A stretch of 64,000 bases of DNA, from positions 682,001 to 746,000 of the forward strand of contig PCDI01000010.1 of the NCBI GenBank assembly GCA_002778195.1, given 5' to 3'. This document shows, one piece after another, positions 1 through 11,165 of this stretch. The position numbers and the translations under genes are program-made. Position 1 is the first letter of the stretch. Each line of letters opens with the position of its first letter. The stretch comes from Raffaelea ambrosiae (Eukaryota > Ascomycota > Sordariomycetes > Ophiostomatales > Ophiostomataceae). The notes under the pieces were generated by a model. The model was not told the DNA's origin. It saw only the letters and a list, made by a program, of their open reading frames with translations, and made no database searches.

Positions 1-342
1 GGAATTGTTGAAAGAGACGGTCTCGGCCGGGGCCACGGGGGGGGGATCAGCGGCAGCCGGGGGCGAGGTAGCCTCAGGGCCGGGGCCTACTGCGGTGGTC
101 TTGGTGTCTAGAGATGAGACTTTGTTAAGACGAGGGACGATAAGAGGCAGGTTGGGGGGGGGGGGGGGGGGGGGGGACACAGGAAAGAGATTGGAGACAG
201 ATGGCACTGATGTGGAAAGCCTGCGAAGGCTTGGGGGTAAGGAGGGGGAAAATGGGGGAAATGACGAGGGCCAAGAAGCATATTGGAAAAGGGGGGAAAG
301 AGAGGAGAGGAGAGGAGCTCCGAAAAAGAACTAACCAGCCAT
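1..342 (-). CDS. 5' end of an unidentified gene, Pro/Ala-rich N-terminus (partial)
   Basis: A minus-strand gene start that runs off the left edge. The proposed ATG is at 342-340; exon 1 is only 7 nt (342-336). It is followed by a GTTAGT donor at 335, a CTTAAC-like branch site and a TAG acceptor ending at 108. Exon 2 (107-1) stays open to the window edge and gives a start MADTKTTAVGPGPEA followed by Pro/Ala/Thr-rich sequence. Without splicing the frame stops after three codons, so the intron is needed. The intron (228 nt) contains an uninterrupted run of 23 C on the coding strand. No domain is visible in the 38 residues available, so no function can be given. The call rests on splice signals and an open frame only. 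Confidence 0.45.
154..176. repeat. 23-nt homopolymeric G tract
   Basis: Twenty-three consecutive G on the + strand, lying in the intron of the left-edge gene (C tract on the coding strand). Its exact length may be a sequencing or assembly estimate. Confidence 0.9.
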
Positions 343-3300
343 GGTGATGTCGTGCGGCCAAGAGAAAGAAGGTCTCTGCTGTGTATATGGGTGGATGTAT
401 AAGTTGGGTGCAAGTGAGTGTAGGTGAAGAGAAAGCTGGAAGGAGAGGCTTGAGGATCACAGGATCTGGAGAGGTCGAGAGACAAGAGATAAGGAGAGAA
501 AGAAGAGAAGAAGACAGAGGCGAGAGAAAGAGAGGAGGGGGGCGAGCCTTTTAATATGTTTGGGGGGAAGGCTTGTCTACAAAGGTTGGCAGGTCGATCG
601 ATTGGCCCGTAGAGAACGACGCCAGTTGCAAGAGTCGAGCAGCAAAAAAAAATAAAATAAAAAATAAAATAAAATGAAATGCACAAGGCCAACAACCGAG
701 TTGCTTTTCTGGTCAACCGTTGTCTACAGGCAACCACTACTCCCCCCCCCCTCCCTTGTCATTGACAAGAATAAGTTGTAGCGGTTGTCGCAGTGGTGGC
801 AGTGGTGGTGGTGGCCCCAGCCCACCGCTTGCATGCCGTTGTTGTTTTTTCAATGTACTTTCTTTTTCTTTTCGTTTTCTTGGCGCTTGATAAGACTCAT
901 CCGGAGAGACAGACGCCTCCAAAGCAGACACCAGGGCGACCACATGGTATGTGCCCCCCAAAATCGACCAATCTCGACGTGAGGGAGATACAACGGCCAG
1001 GCAGGGTTGGTGTCCGATTCGTTCATCTCGGGTCGCCGCTCTCTTGCTCTCGCTCCTCCTTCTTTTTTTCCTCTCTGTGTGTGTGTATGCATGTATCTTA
1101 CGCATACACCGTACAGGGGGCGCCGGCGTCGTTTGCCCTCGGGCTGATGGCCGCAAAGTCTTGGCTGCCAGGCTAGGAGGACATCTCGTGCAAAAGTATC
1201 TTACATAGTCAAGTGAGAGGCAGAATTGTTTTCGCACACGCACGCACACGCACACGCACACGCACACACGCACACACCCGGCCCCTCTTCCTCCTTCCCC
1301 TCTTCATGCTGTCTGTATGATCTCGATTCTTGGATCTCTTCTCTGTGCGTTTTTCTCACGGCCTGGCCTGGCCCATTTGCGGCCTCTATTTCGCTGCTCA
1401 ACCACCTCCCTACGTCGTGCCAAGAGCAACATGACTTTTGCTCTTCCTCCATGTGCTGTCCCTCTGGCTTCCCTCGCTGCGTCTGCCTCCTCTGTCTTGC
1501 TTTCGCTCCTTTGCTCCCTGCCCTCTCCAAAAAGGATACAATCACACCCTGGACGGCTAGGCTAGTTTGAGAATCTCGTCACACGCCCCCGTCCATCTTT
1601 CTTAGTCGCTTTTTTTTCTCCTCGTTGCTCTTTGGCCTTTTTCCTCTTCCACTCTTTTTCGTCTGCTAGTTAATATGCCTCCTCTGCGTGGAATGTGTTT
1701 ACGCACATCAGCCGGATACTGGAGTTACTTAATAACACGCATGTGCTTGCTGCGGTTCCGGGGGGCTTTTGTTTCAGGGCCCTTAATGTTCCATTCTTGG
1801 CTGTAAGATCCAATGTATCCATGCTCTATGGGGCATCTGTTTCTGTTTCTGTCGTCTACGGGCAGATCTGCCCCCCCCAAACAACACGCGCAGACAAGGG
1901 GGCTTTGGCCTCACAGCTGTTCCTGTCATGACGTCATGCTGTCTTTGTTTATCCAACGTCGCTTCCCTGATTTCGACATTCTTTCAAACAGCAGCATGTG
2001 TCGCCTCCTGACCTCAATCCCAAGGTAAGTGACTCCTATGGGAGCTCGCCCATCGAGAAGAACCATGTTGGTCTATTCTATCAGAAGGAGAGACATGCAC
2101 GCACACAGATCGGACTTCAGAGCATGTAAGAGAGACTGAGACAGAGAGCGAGCGGGGCAGTGTTCCTTCTGGCAGCCACACACACCATCTTAATCAATCG
2201 CGACCTGTATCGACCAATGGCGATCGCCGGGCTAGCAGCGAAAAGGGTATAGGCGGTGCACTCTATCTCCCTACTCCGTGCTTGCTACGGTGCAGTTACT
2301 CCAGACAAACCAGACCCCATGCAACCGGCAACCAAAAGTGCGGAGACAAGACACAGGGCGTCCACAGAGCAGGCGAGATACTCGCCGGCCTGATGAGCGA
2401 GACAGACAGGTGTCGAGTTGCTGAGCTTAAAAAATAACGCCACCACGCCGTTGGTGTCGTTATGTCTCTCTCTCTGGTTAGCCAATCCCCGCGCGGGTGT
2501 CTTTCTCTACTCTCGTATCTCTGGGCATCTCGCTCTGAACTCTGTGGTCCGTTGTTTGATTTCAGCCCCCCCCTCATCCTCAGCTGTGCCGTGTCTCTCG
2601 CGTCCTTTATTGTCACCTCTTTTCTCTTTTCTTTTTCGTTTCTTTTTTTGCTGCACTTTGTTTCGTCCTTTCCTGTCTGCCTAAACGCACGCATGCATAA
2701 ATACCCGACCTTGTGGCAGCACTGCGCAGTCTTGTGCAGCATTCTGCAGTAATCTGTTTCGCATCTGACCAACAAGACCGGAGTTCGCCTCCCATAGGGC
2801 AGGTTGCCTGACAAGGAGGCAAAGATGTGCCACTGGGGAAGGGAGGGGTTACTGAAAGAAGCCAGGGAGATGCTAGCCAGGTGAGCTTCCGCCTGGTCCA
2901 ACCAAAACGGCGGGTGGCAAAAAAGCACCTCTCACTAGGCTTCTTTTGAATACATGAGCCTGTTCGTGGAGCAATGCCAACCGTCGCCTCGTCTGTGGTC
3001 GTCTATGGTCGTCTGTGGTTGTCTGACTTTTGCTGCCATTTTGTGGACGGTGGTACTTACTGTGGTATCTTTCTCTCACCCACTTGCAGACGCCGGTTCA
3101 GGCAGGGAATCCTTCACGTCACAGCGACAGGGGTCTCGCCTGCCTGGTTGGTGCGCGCGCGCGCGCAGCGTGCGTGCGAGCCCGCGCACACTCATACTAT
3201 TACCATAGTAATGAATATTATGTATGTGGATAGTAATTACTACTTATGTATGTGGAACAAACGTTTGAACAGGCGTTAGAGCAGGCGAAGAGCCAGTGGA

Positions 3301-6300
3301 GGAGGCAACAATGAGGGGGACGAAGAGGGGGGAGGCCGAGCCAGTTGGGAGCCAGATGGCGCCAGTTGGTTTGGGGGGGCCGGCGCAGCGTGTGATAGGA
3401 TCAATCGTGGGTGCATGAACATGGTATCATTTGCACTTCACATGTAATCGTCGTATTAGCGCCTCCCCCCCATACCACCCCTCACCATGACACCCCCCCT
3501 CTTCCCATGGCCGCTGCCTGGTTCTCCAGCCGGTTCTCCAGCCTCTCCATGTCCCCTCTGCTGTTCGATAGTGGACTGGCTGGCCGCTTCTGGACTCAGA
3601 CACGGGGTCCGGACGACCAGACGACTGGCCCGCCAAGCGAAAGCTGTGGTCTGCGAAAGGTCGTCGCCCTGAAGGCTGCGGCATCCCCGAGCAGTTGCGT
3701 CGGATAGAATGCGGAGACCGAACCCACTGCATATGTATGCGAGCCTGGGCATAGCACAGCACAGTCAGACAAAAAAAAAAGCAAATCGTTGGTTAACCAT
3801 ACAGAGAGTGGAGAGAGACAGAAGGAGAACAGCTCCAGATCTAGATTTGGGTTGTAGATGTCACTCACAGATAGTAACACACAGATGTACGTATCTTGCT
3901 ATTTCGAGGCGCACAGAGCCCAAACGAGACTCACTCACTCACACCCACCCTTCCCCTGCTTGCGTGCGTGCGAGCTCAATCATCCGTTCTCTTGCCGCTC
4001 CTGTTCCGTATTCTCCCTTTCGCTGCGATTCGAAGCCATTGCTGTGCACACATGGCCCCGGTCCAGCATCACAGAACAGGATGAGGTCTGGCGATCAGGG
4101 AAGGAAACAGGTTCTTGGAGACATACATGACGCGTTAGAAGAAGCTCTTGTCGAGGCTGTGCTGTTGAAAAAAGGAGAGGAGCCCATGCGGCAAAAAAGG
4201 CAACTGGCGAGAAGATTCCAGACAACAAGCACGCAACTGCTGCGTAGGCAGACGGCCAGAGCAACACGGCAAGGGACTTAATCTACTCGTCAGGATCGGC
4301 CAATCCATCGCGAGCATGGACCAAGTCTTGTCACGCTCCCCGCCTGTTGCCCCTCTGGTAGGGTGTCGCAAACGAGTCTCGATCGTTGCCGGCGTCGCTT
4401 CCGAATCTCCCAAGCTCCATGTACGAGTATCTCGACACACAAACACACCCCCTGCAAGTCCCGTCCCACCTCTCCCAAGCCTGGCACGGCTGTCTAGACA
4501 TCCTCCACAAGTACCGAAACTCGTTGGGATGCTGATAATGGGTTGTGCGTGTCGTCTGTTGCGGCTGTCATCTTTTTTTTTTTTCCATTATTATGTGGCA
4601 TTCTTGTGACTTGCTGCACAAAGTGGATGTCGTGTAATTTAGCTATTGCTAATACCTGTCCTCTTTTTTTTTGGCTTCTTCCACATGGGTTACACAGCCT
4701 CGTCGGTGGCTCCTTCCCTCTCGAGCCATCCGACCGATCAAGAGCCGACCGGTTGGGAGGGTTTTTGCTTCTGTTCGTTTGCTTCAATAAAAAAGAAGGA
4801 AAGGACGCAAGTTCAGCGAAGAAAAGCCAAGATGCAAGCCAAGCAAATAATGGCCCTACGGGACCCCTGCCTGTCCCCATCTGGCGCGTCCCATATGCAT
4901 GATACTCGTGTTCTCTGTAGTTTTGTTGCCCTTGGATTGATTTGACACATTAATTTCTATTTCGTACTGAGTACTTTTCTCGCAAGTGATAAGCAGCCCG
5001 CGCATAATGAGACGCATTCTACCGTAAGCTACATAATATTTCCCGCACCTGGCCACACAGAGGGCAGGGAAGGAGTGACCAACGGCGGCCGACCCGCCCC
5101 TTCCCCGAATGGATGCAAGACAAGACAGCAAAGCAACACCTTCAGAGCTTCGCTCTTTTGCTCATTGATTGCTCCATTTTAGCTCTGCCGATGCCAATGC
5201 AACGCTCGGGCTGCCTCCCTTGGAAGCAGCGACCGAGCTGCACGTGTTCTCTACCTGCCCTATCCCATTGCTCGCTTTTTTCTCTATCTGCATGTGAGTC
5301 CTGCGCAATTTGCTGCATCTACCACCGCATGTACGCGTACTTTTTTGGTGTAAGATATTACTCCGCCGCCAACCACGGCCGTTGGCCTGTGCCGCACGTC
5401 AATGCCCAGACGGACTGCCGGGTTGGCCAATGCCGCCGCCGGGGTCCGCCTGGCCATGCGCTGACTTACACGAATCATTCCGACGGCAATTAACCGAATA
5501 CGGCGTGCCACACAAAGACTGAAGACAAGCACACACTTTGTCCTATACACCGCTCTATGCCGCTTGTCTGTGGCTCTTTGTCTAGTCTACTCGCGCGGAC
5601 TGTGTATGGTCTGTATGGTCTGTTCTCTATCGTCTAGTCCCTTGCTCAGCCTCTCGCCGCCGGCAACCGTTGGCACGTGGGCCAGCCTAGACAGTCTCGT
5701 CCGCCCACAGGCGAGATTGAGACCCAACGGCGGCATACATAGCCTTGCTTGGCAGTTGGACTTGGCGAGAATCAAAAGGTGCAGTTTTGCGGACTATGGG
5801 TTCTCCCAAAGAACTCTTTTGTCTGGAAATCGGCGGTTCACCCCCTTCTCGGATATACGCATGATTGTTTACGGTCACCAGATAATACGGTGTCGGCCGA
5901 AGGACCACGGACAGGGTGGTGGGGGGGGCTTTTTTGTTCTTGCGCTGGGGGATGAACACTTGCTTCCCGCTGTTGCTTGTCGATCCATTTTGACCTTCGG
6001 GCTAGAAAAAATGGCGTGTTAGTTTGCCTTTCACTCTCTTTTTTTTCCCTTTTTATACACCGTCCTCTGTTTTCCCCTGAAAGAGGCCGCCGACTAATGC
6101 AGAGTCTCTTTCTAGGATGCGTTTTATTGCAGAGAAAAAAAGAAAGGATCGGCCTGGACCATCCACACCTATTATCGTCACATTGCTGCAGACCAGTTAG
6201 CCCTGGGGAGCAATTAGCAACGTTAGCAACGTTATTAAAAAAAAGACGTTAACTTCCGCAGCAGTTCCCACTCCAACCACTACCTCTTCTGTCTACACAC

Positions 6301-6496
6301 CCCAAAGAGGAAAAAAAGAAACGAGAGACACAGAGATACGGTATACAAGACGCTTACAGCTGTAGACAAGTCTGGTACTTAAGGCAACTGTGCAAGTACA
6401 TCGTAGCATACCAAGAGACCAAAAAAAAAACGTACAGCAGCGGGTATTCGCTGGTCGTCACCGACCCAACTACTAATCCGCCGATTACTGGTTTAA
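343..6496. other. Long gene-poor, low-complexity region
   Basis: About 6.1 kb with no supported gene. The short ORFs on both strands overlap each other, lack recognisable motifs and are rich in Ser/Leu/Arg/His, as expected from CT-rich and GA-rich tracts. Visible structure includes an AAAAT-type A-rich tract (about 648-675), TG repeats (about 1076-1085), a CA/CG-CA dinucleotide tract (about 1238-1278), a CG alternating tract (about 3156-3168) and many poly-T/poly-C runs. The part nearest 343 is presumably promoter for the left-edge gene. No tRNA was recognised. Confidence 0.6.
1238..1278. repeat. CA-rich microsatellite
   Basis: Alternating purine/pyrimidine tract of CACACG/CGCACA units, a simple repeat in the gene-poor left region. 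Confidence 0.8.
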
Positions 6497-7408
6497 CTAG
6501 GGGAGAGCGGACGGGATCCCGTGCTTTCCAGTATCTATGGCCGTACGTGCTGGTAAAGCGTATTGGTAAAGCTTAAATAGTTCCGCCAAGTGACTCTGGA
6601 CCGTCAGATCGTGAAGTTGTCTTAGACAAACTTGGTTAAACAAGCCCTGAAAGACAGGGCAATAGGGGTAACATGAAATACAGTGGTCTCCTTCTTTTGC
6701 ACTCTGTGCGGCAAAGTCGTGTATGGAGCTGCAGCGTCGGCCATGTATGTTTTCACCAGTCACATTAAAATACTTTGGCTGAGACACTGACAAGCGAACT
6801 TGTTGGAAAAGCGAGACGCATGTGAATGGTGGTGGCATTGCATGGTGACACATCAGCCCTTGTCGTCTTTGATAGGATCCAATCCACATGTGTCGTAGTA
6901 TACCAATGTCTAGCCGTTCCGATGCGTGTATGCAGGAGAGTGACAGTGCCAGGCAGCATGCAAAATCTGTGGCATGACTTACTCCGTAATTGTGATTCGA
7001 TAAAAACATACGGTAGAGGTGAGCTAGAGTTTGTTTGCACAACAGCACAGAAACATGGTAATGATCCATGTCCAAAGACTGTTTCTGTATCCTTTGTGCC
7101 ATTTCTTGTGCGGGCGGGCTCTTATTAGATGAAAAAGCACAGTCACACGTAACAACTCTTGAGGAATATTGCCGCGACAGGCGTCCCAATCCAATGTTTT
7201 GTGGCTGTGGTCGCCTATTCTTGTTTTTACAATTCGCTACGGATGCGTGAAACCATGTAAGACGAGGTGGAGATTCCATCGTCAGAAATGATGTGGGTGA
7301 AATGTGTAAACCAAATTGCTTGTTCCTCAATTCGAGCGCCTTCTCGGTCCCGCTTTCTTTGTCTCTCTTGCTGTCCGTAAATTGACTGGAGAACGCATGG
7401 ATTGTCAC
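6497..7408 (-). CDS. Orphan 303-codon ORF, doubtful gene
   Basis: An uninterrupted 303-codon minus-strand ORF inside otherwise non-coding DNA. The product is rich in His, Cys, Gln and Ser, has no motif I recognise, and its codon use is less GC-biased than that of the clear genes nearby. There are no obvious introns, signal peptide or membrane segments. An ORF this long is uncommon by chance in DNA of this composition but not impossible in 64 kb. It could be an orphan gene, a decayed gene or noise. No function is proposed. Confidence 0.2.
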   Translation of the reverse strand: MTIHAFSSQFTDSKRDKESGTEKALELRNKQFGLHISPTSFLTMESPPRLTWFHASVANCKNKNRRPQPQNIGLGRLSRQYSSRVVTCDCAFSSNKSPPAQEMAQRIQKQSLDMDHYHVSVLLCKQTLAHLYRMFLSNHNYGVSHATDFACCLALSLSCIHASERLDIGILRHMWIGSYQRRQGLMCHHAMPPPFTCVSLFQQVRLSVSQPKYFNVTGENIHGRRCSSIHDFAAQSAKEGDHCISCYPYCPVFQGLFNQVCLRQLHDLTVQSHLAELFKLYQYALPARTAIDTGKHGIPSALP

Positions 7409-9036
7409 ACTCTTTGCCGTATACTCTTTTCGTCGCCAGCTTATCCACGCAGCTGTAGAAAAACTTACCTCCCCCTTCCCCCTGCCTCAAGCCGGGCATA
7501 TCAATTCTCTCCGTTTCCCGCTACGGTTTCTCTGAGCCTCAGCCAAGACTTCGGCATGGCGATCACAAGTTTTAGTATGTTGTCAATATACCCGAGCTTG
7601 GTGATCACCTAAAAAGCATAGCCCTGGTCCACTAGAAAGGCTTACCGCTATGTCACATATGCTACCATTTCGGTTTACGCAGGGCCAAAAATTGTATGCA
7701 CAGAGCTCAGTAGTGCTGTTGATTTACCTGAATAATTCGCCCCAGCTGCCGCGCTTCCTGCTGACAGGAGTTGTAGTTGCTGCACAGTGATCTTGACCAG
7801 GACCGTCATGCGTCCCCGAACTTGGATAGAAAAAGGGTCCTACATGCTAGAGAATTTGAAAACGTTTCTGCTCAGTGCTGATAGTACTGCCATGCAGGAA
7901 CGGCTTGCGCAGGTGACGCCCGTACGCCTCGAGGCCATAGACATTGTCTGAGGAGAGACGATGCTATTGTCACCACGGACCTCTCGTGGTGACGACCCTC
8001 GGGCGCAATGCTCAGCCATTTTAGGAACTCCGGCCGCCACTGAAGGGCCACTTTGTTCTCATGAATTTGGAAGGCATGTGTTATATCTTGGCCTTCGTCG
8101 TCTTCAATCTCACTGTCTCCACTAAATTGAATGCATGCGTCTTTCTCAGTTGAGTTGCAGGCACACCCGGGTTCGACGAGTTTATGGTGCCATGTTCACG
8201 AGACTGCCATCAACAAGTCACAATTACAAGGTCCTTGAGAACTCGGCGAAATTGGGTGGTATGCCATTCTTGGGGAAGCGTTCTTATGAAGTTAAAATAT
8301 TTATATTTTTGGATCCAGTCAGGGTGACACAGGCTAGTTTGGCCACCCAAAAAAGTCATTTTTCGTAGTCTGGCTCATGGGAAGAGCTGCAAAATCCTCG
8401 TGTGCGGATTGAACGTGACCATCGCCAAATCTTTGCTTCCTGCTTGTAGCCCGTGGGGAGACGAGCTGATGTTGAGCTTCTGCACATTCTGTGAAATATG
8501 AGTTTTGAGTTTTCCACTATCAGATATCGCCGGTCAGGTATCTTCCACAATTGTGATCGTGGTGGTCAACAGACTGTGTTCGTGAAGACGAACTCGAAGC
8601 CTTGTCAGCCTTGCCAACCATGATGCCGCCTTGGGAGAGAAACTGATCATTCTGCTTAAAGGCCATATAAACAACTGAATCGAGTGACCTGGATACTCTC
8701 CTGTGAAGACATATTGCGAGAAGGAAGCGCACGACTCTGGGCTGCGAGGCAAAAAGAGAGCTGGGCAGCAGTCCTGTAAAAAGTCATGTGATGTCCTGCT
8801 GCCTGGTCCGGGACAGTGCAAACACTGTGTCGCGTTCTAAGGCTGACAAGATAGAGAGACCCTAAAAATACTCCGCCAACCAACAACAGAACAAAATAAA
8901 CATGCCGCCTTGCGTCATCGCGGGACGAGAACAGCCTGGATAGATAGTACAATTGCGCTCGGCAGAGAATTGACTCTGGGGAACACGTCTGGTTCCTCTG
9001 TATTGTCTATATGCCCCATTTGGGCCGGTGTGCAAC
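7409..9036. other. Spacer with short protein-like fragments
   Basis: No intact gene seen. A 47-codon ORF at 7808-7951 on the + strand encodes an amphipathic helix-like segment (from MRPRTWIEKG to EAIDIV), and 7736-7783 encodes another short open fragment. These could be relics of a decayed gene, but the frames do not join with plausible splice sites. The last 200-300 bases must contain the promoter of the Snf7-family gene. Confidence 0.4.
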
Positions 9037-10594
9037 ATGGCCAGCAACGCGCAGCGCATTCAGTTCCTAGTCTCACAAGAAAACGGATTCAACAGGTGAG
9101 TTTTGCATCAACAAAAGACGTCTTTGCAAGAAGGGCCCTGTTCGTCAGTGGTTCTTCTCTTCTGGTAACTGACCTGGCAGATCACGTTTGCCGGCTCTGT
9201 ACTCCGACTTCAGGGGCCTCCGCTCCACCAACCCAGAAGGCTATGCCGCCAACATTGCCGCCTGGCGCCGAGCCATAGCTTCCCTCGTCCGCAATGGCCT
9301 GCTGCCGTCAGGCTCAGCCGGGGCAACTTCTTCCAAGTCCGCTGCGTCGACGGCGACAACCTCAACCGCAGCACGAAACTTCCTTGTCCTCACTGCCGGC
9401 CAGCAGCTTCTCGACGCCCTGCAGAGCGACCGCTATGGCCGGCCGCTGGCACTGGACGCGGTCATCCGCGAAGCCGTCCACGACCGCGACCTCGTTCCCG
9501 TGCCTGCCTTTTTGAAAGCCAGAGAAAGCATATACAGCCGGAGGTCATGGGCAGCTTGGGCAGCGATGCCGTTTAGCATACTGTCGTGGGGTCTGCACCA
9601 GCTGGGCGTCATTGACGCCTCGGGCGATAGCGGTGCCAGTGGACGCAGCAGCGCCCTGGCTGGTGCTGGTGGCCGGCTTGCTTCGGAGCAGTTTGTTGTC
9701 CTGGCCAATGTCGAAGCTGCGGCTTCGTCGTTTGCCGACAAGACTGCCGACCTGCGGACACCGTTCGAGCGGACGTGGTCGGCCGCCCACTTTAAACGGC
9801 TGTTCTCCCAACCCGGTGCCATTCTTGAAGACGCCCTGCCGCAGCTGGTACAAACACAAGCAGAAACAACAGCAAAAACAACGATTGCAACACCACAGCT
9901 TCCGCGGCTCTCGGAAACCGACCTGGAGGTGCTTCTCGTCTTTCTGTCCCGCGACAAGAACCTGGTCGTGTATGACGGCCAGGTGGTCAAGCTCCGAGCG
10001 GCCGGCGATGGTAGCAATGGCAACAACCCCAACGCTTCTATCATGGAGGAAGACCGTGCCGTCGCCCAGCTCCGCGAACTCATCGAGTCCCTCAACCACC
10101 AGACCAGCGTCCTCAGCCGCCGCATCGACGATCTCACCACCACCGCCCACGACGCCCTTATCGTCCGCAAGAACCGCGTGGCCGCCCAGGCCGCCCTGCG
10201 CCAGAAGAAACAGGCTGAGACGGCGCTGGCAGCACGGTATGCCACGCTGGCGCAGCTCGAGACCACGGCAGCCAAGATCGAGCAGGCCGCCGACAACGTG
10301 CAGGTCGTGCAGGCCATGGAGGCCAGCGCCGGCGCGCTGGCGTCGCTGAACGCACAGGTGGGCGGTGCGGACCGCGTCGAGGACGTGGTGGACCGGCTGC
10401 GGGACCAGATGGAGGCGACCGACGAGATTGGGCAGATCCTGGCGGACGCAGGGCCGGTGTCGACGGCCCTGGGGACGGGCAGCACGAACATGGTGGTGGA
10501 CGAGAGCGAGATCGAGGACGAGCTGGCGGCGCTGGAGAAGCAGGAGACAGAGAAGAAGGAACGGGCCGAGGCGCTGGTGGCGGCCGAGAAGCTG

Positions 10595-10639
<45 letters not shown>

Positions 10640-10867
10640 GCCGCCCAGGCGGAAGCCGAGCGGCAGGCGGCGGAAGCGACAAAACAGCGGCTCGAGGCCA
10701 TTGGCCAGGTGCCGGCTACGGTCGTGGAGCCGGTGCCACAGACGCAGACGCTGGCCCAGAAGCAGACACAGGCAGAAGCAGAAGCAGACGCACTAGAGGC
10801 AGAGACGACAGAGAGCATGAGCAAGCTCAAGTTGAGCAGCGAACCGCAGGCACAGCTGACTAACTGA
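9037..10867 (+). CDS. CHMP7/Chm7-like Snf7-family ESCRT protein
   Basis: Predicted 581-aa ESCRT-III-related protein, two exons (9037-9095, 9181-10867). The short first exon encodes MASNAQRIQFLVSQENGFN. A GTGAGT donor and CTGACCTGGCAG acceptor restore the frame into RLPALYSDFRGL. The N-terminal half matches the CHMP7-type architecture (a long helical, winged-helix-like region before the Snf7 part). The C-terminal half (about residues 300-500) is a charged coiled-coil Snf7 region with the expected succession of basic then acidic helices. Known role of the family: ESCRT-III recruitment at the nuclear envelope and endosomes. Oddities are a 14-residue Gln run (13 CAG plus CAA, 10598-10639) inside the acidic helices and an Ala/Gln/Glu-rich tail. 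Family assignment is by motif and layout, not by alignment. Confidence 0.8.
10598..10639 (+). repeat. Coding CAG repeat (14 Gln)
   Basis: Thirteen CAG codons followed by one CAA in the Snf7-family gene, flanked by Gln/Ala/Glu-rich sequence. Likely length-variable between strains. Confidence 0.9.
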
Positions 10868-11165
10868 GTGGTGGATACACTTTGTACACTATTTTACGCG
10901 CCGGAGGGGTCTGGGGGTATTTGGATGGTATACACGCAGACATGAGCATGTAGAGGCGTTTTTTCCCCCTTCTTTTTCAGTCTTGTTTTGTTTGGATGTT
11001 TTGATTCTTTCCCTTAGTACCACCGGAAGAAAGATACGGACAAGGATATGTATGTTACGTATGCTTGTTATTTCTGCCCAAATTCCTATTCTATTCCCAA
11101 GATGGTCATTACGGTCTCATTTCATGTACAAGTTGGAGTGGTCCCAAGTGTCCTCCCCGGCCCGG
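10868..11165. other. Convergent 3' intergenic region
   Basis: Separates the stop codons of the Snf7-family gene and RAD18, which converge. T-rich stretches are consistent with 3' UTRs. No gene seen. Confidence 0.6.

Noticed and set aside
3709..4281. 190-codon + strand ORF
   Set aside because: Arg/Ser/Thr-rich translation of low-complexity DNA without motif or coding bias.
9433..10830. 465-codon minus-strand ORF
   Set aside because: Antisense shadow of the Snf7-family gene, including a poly-Cys run that is the CAG repeat read backwards.
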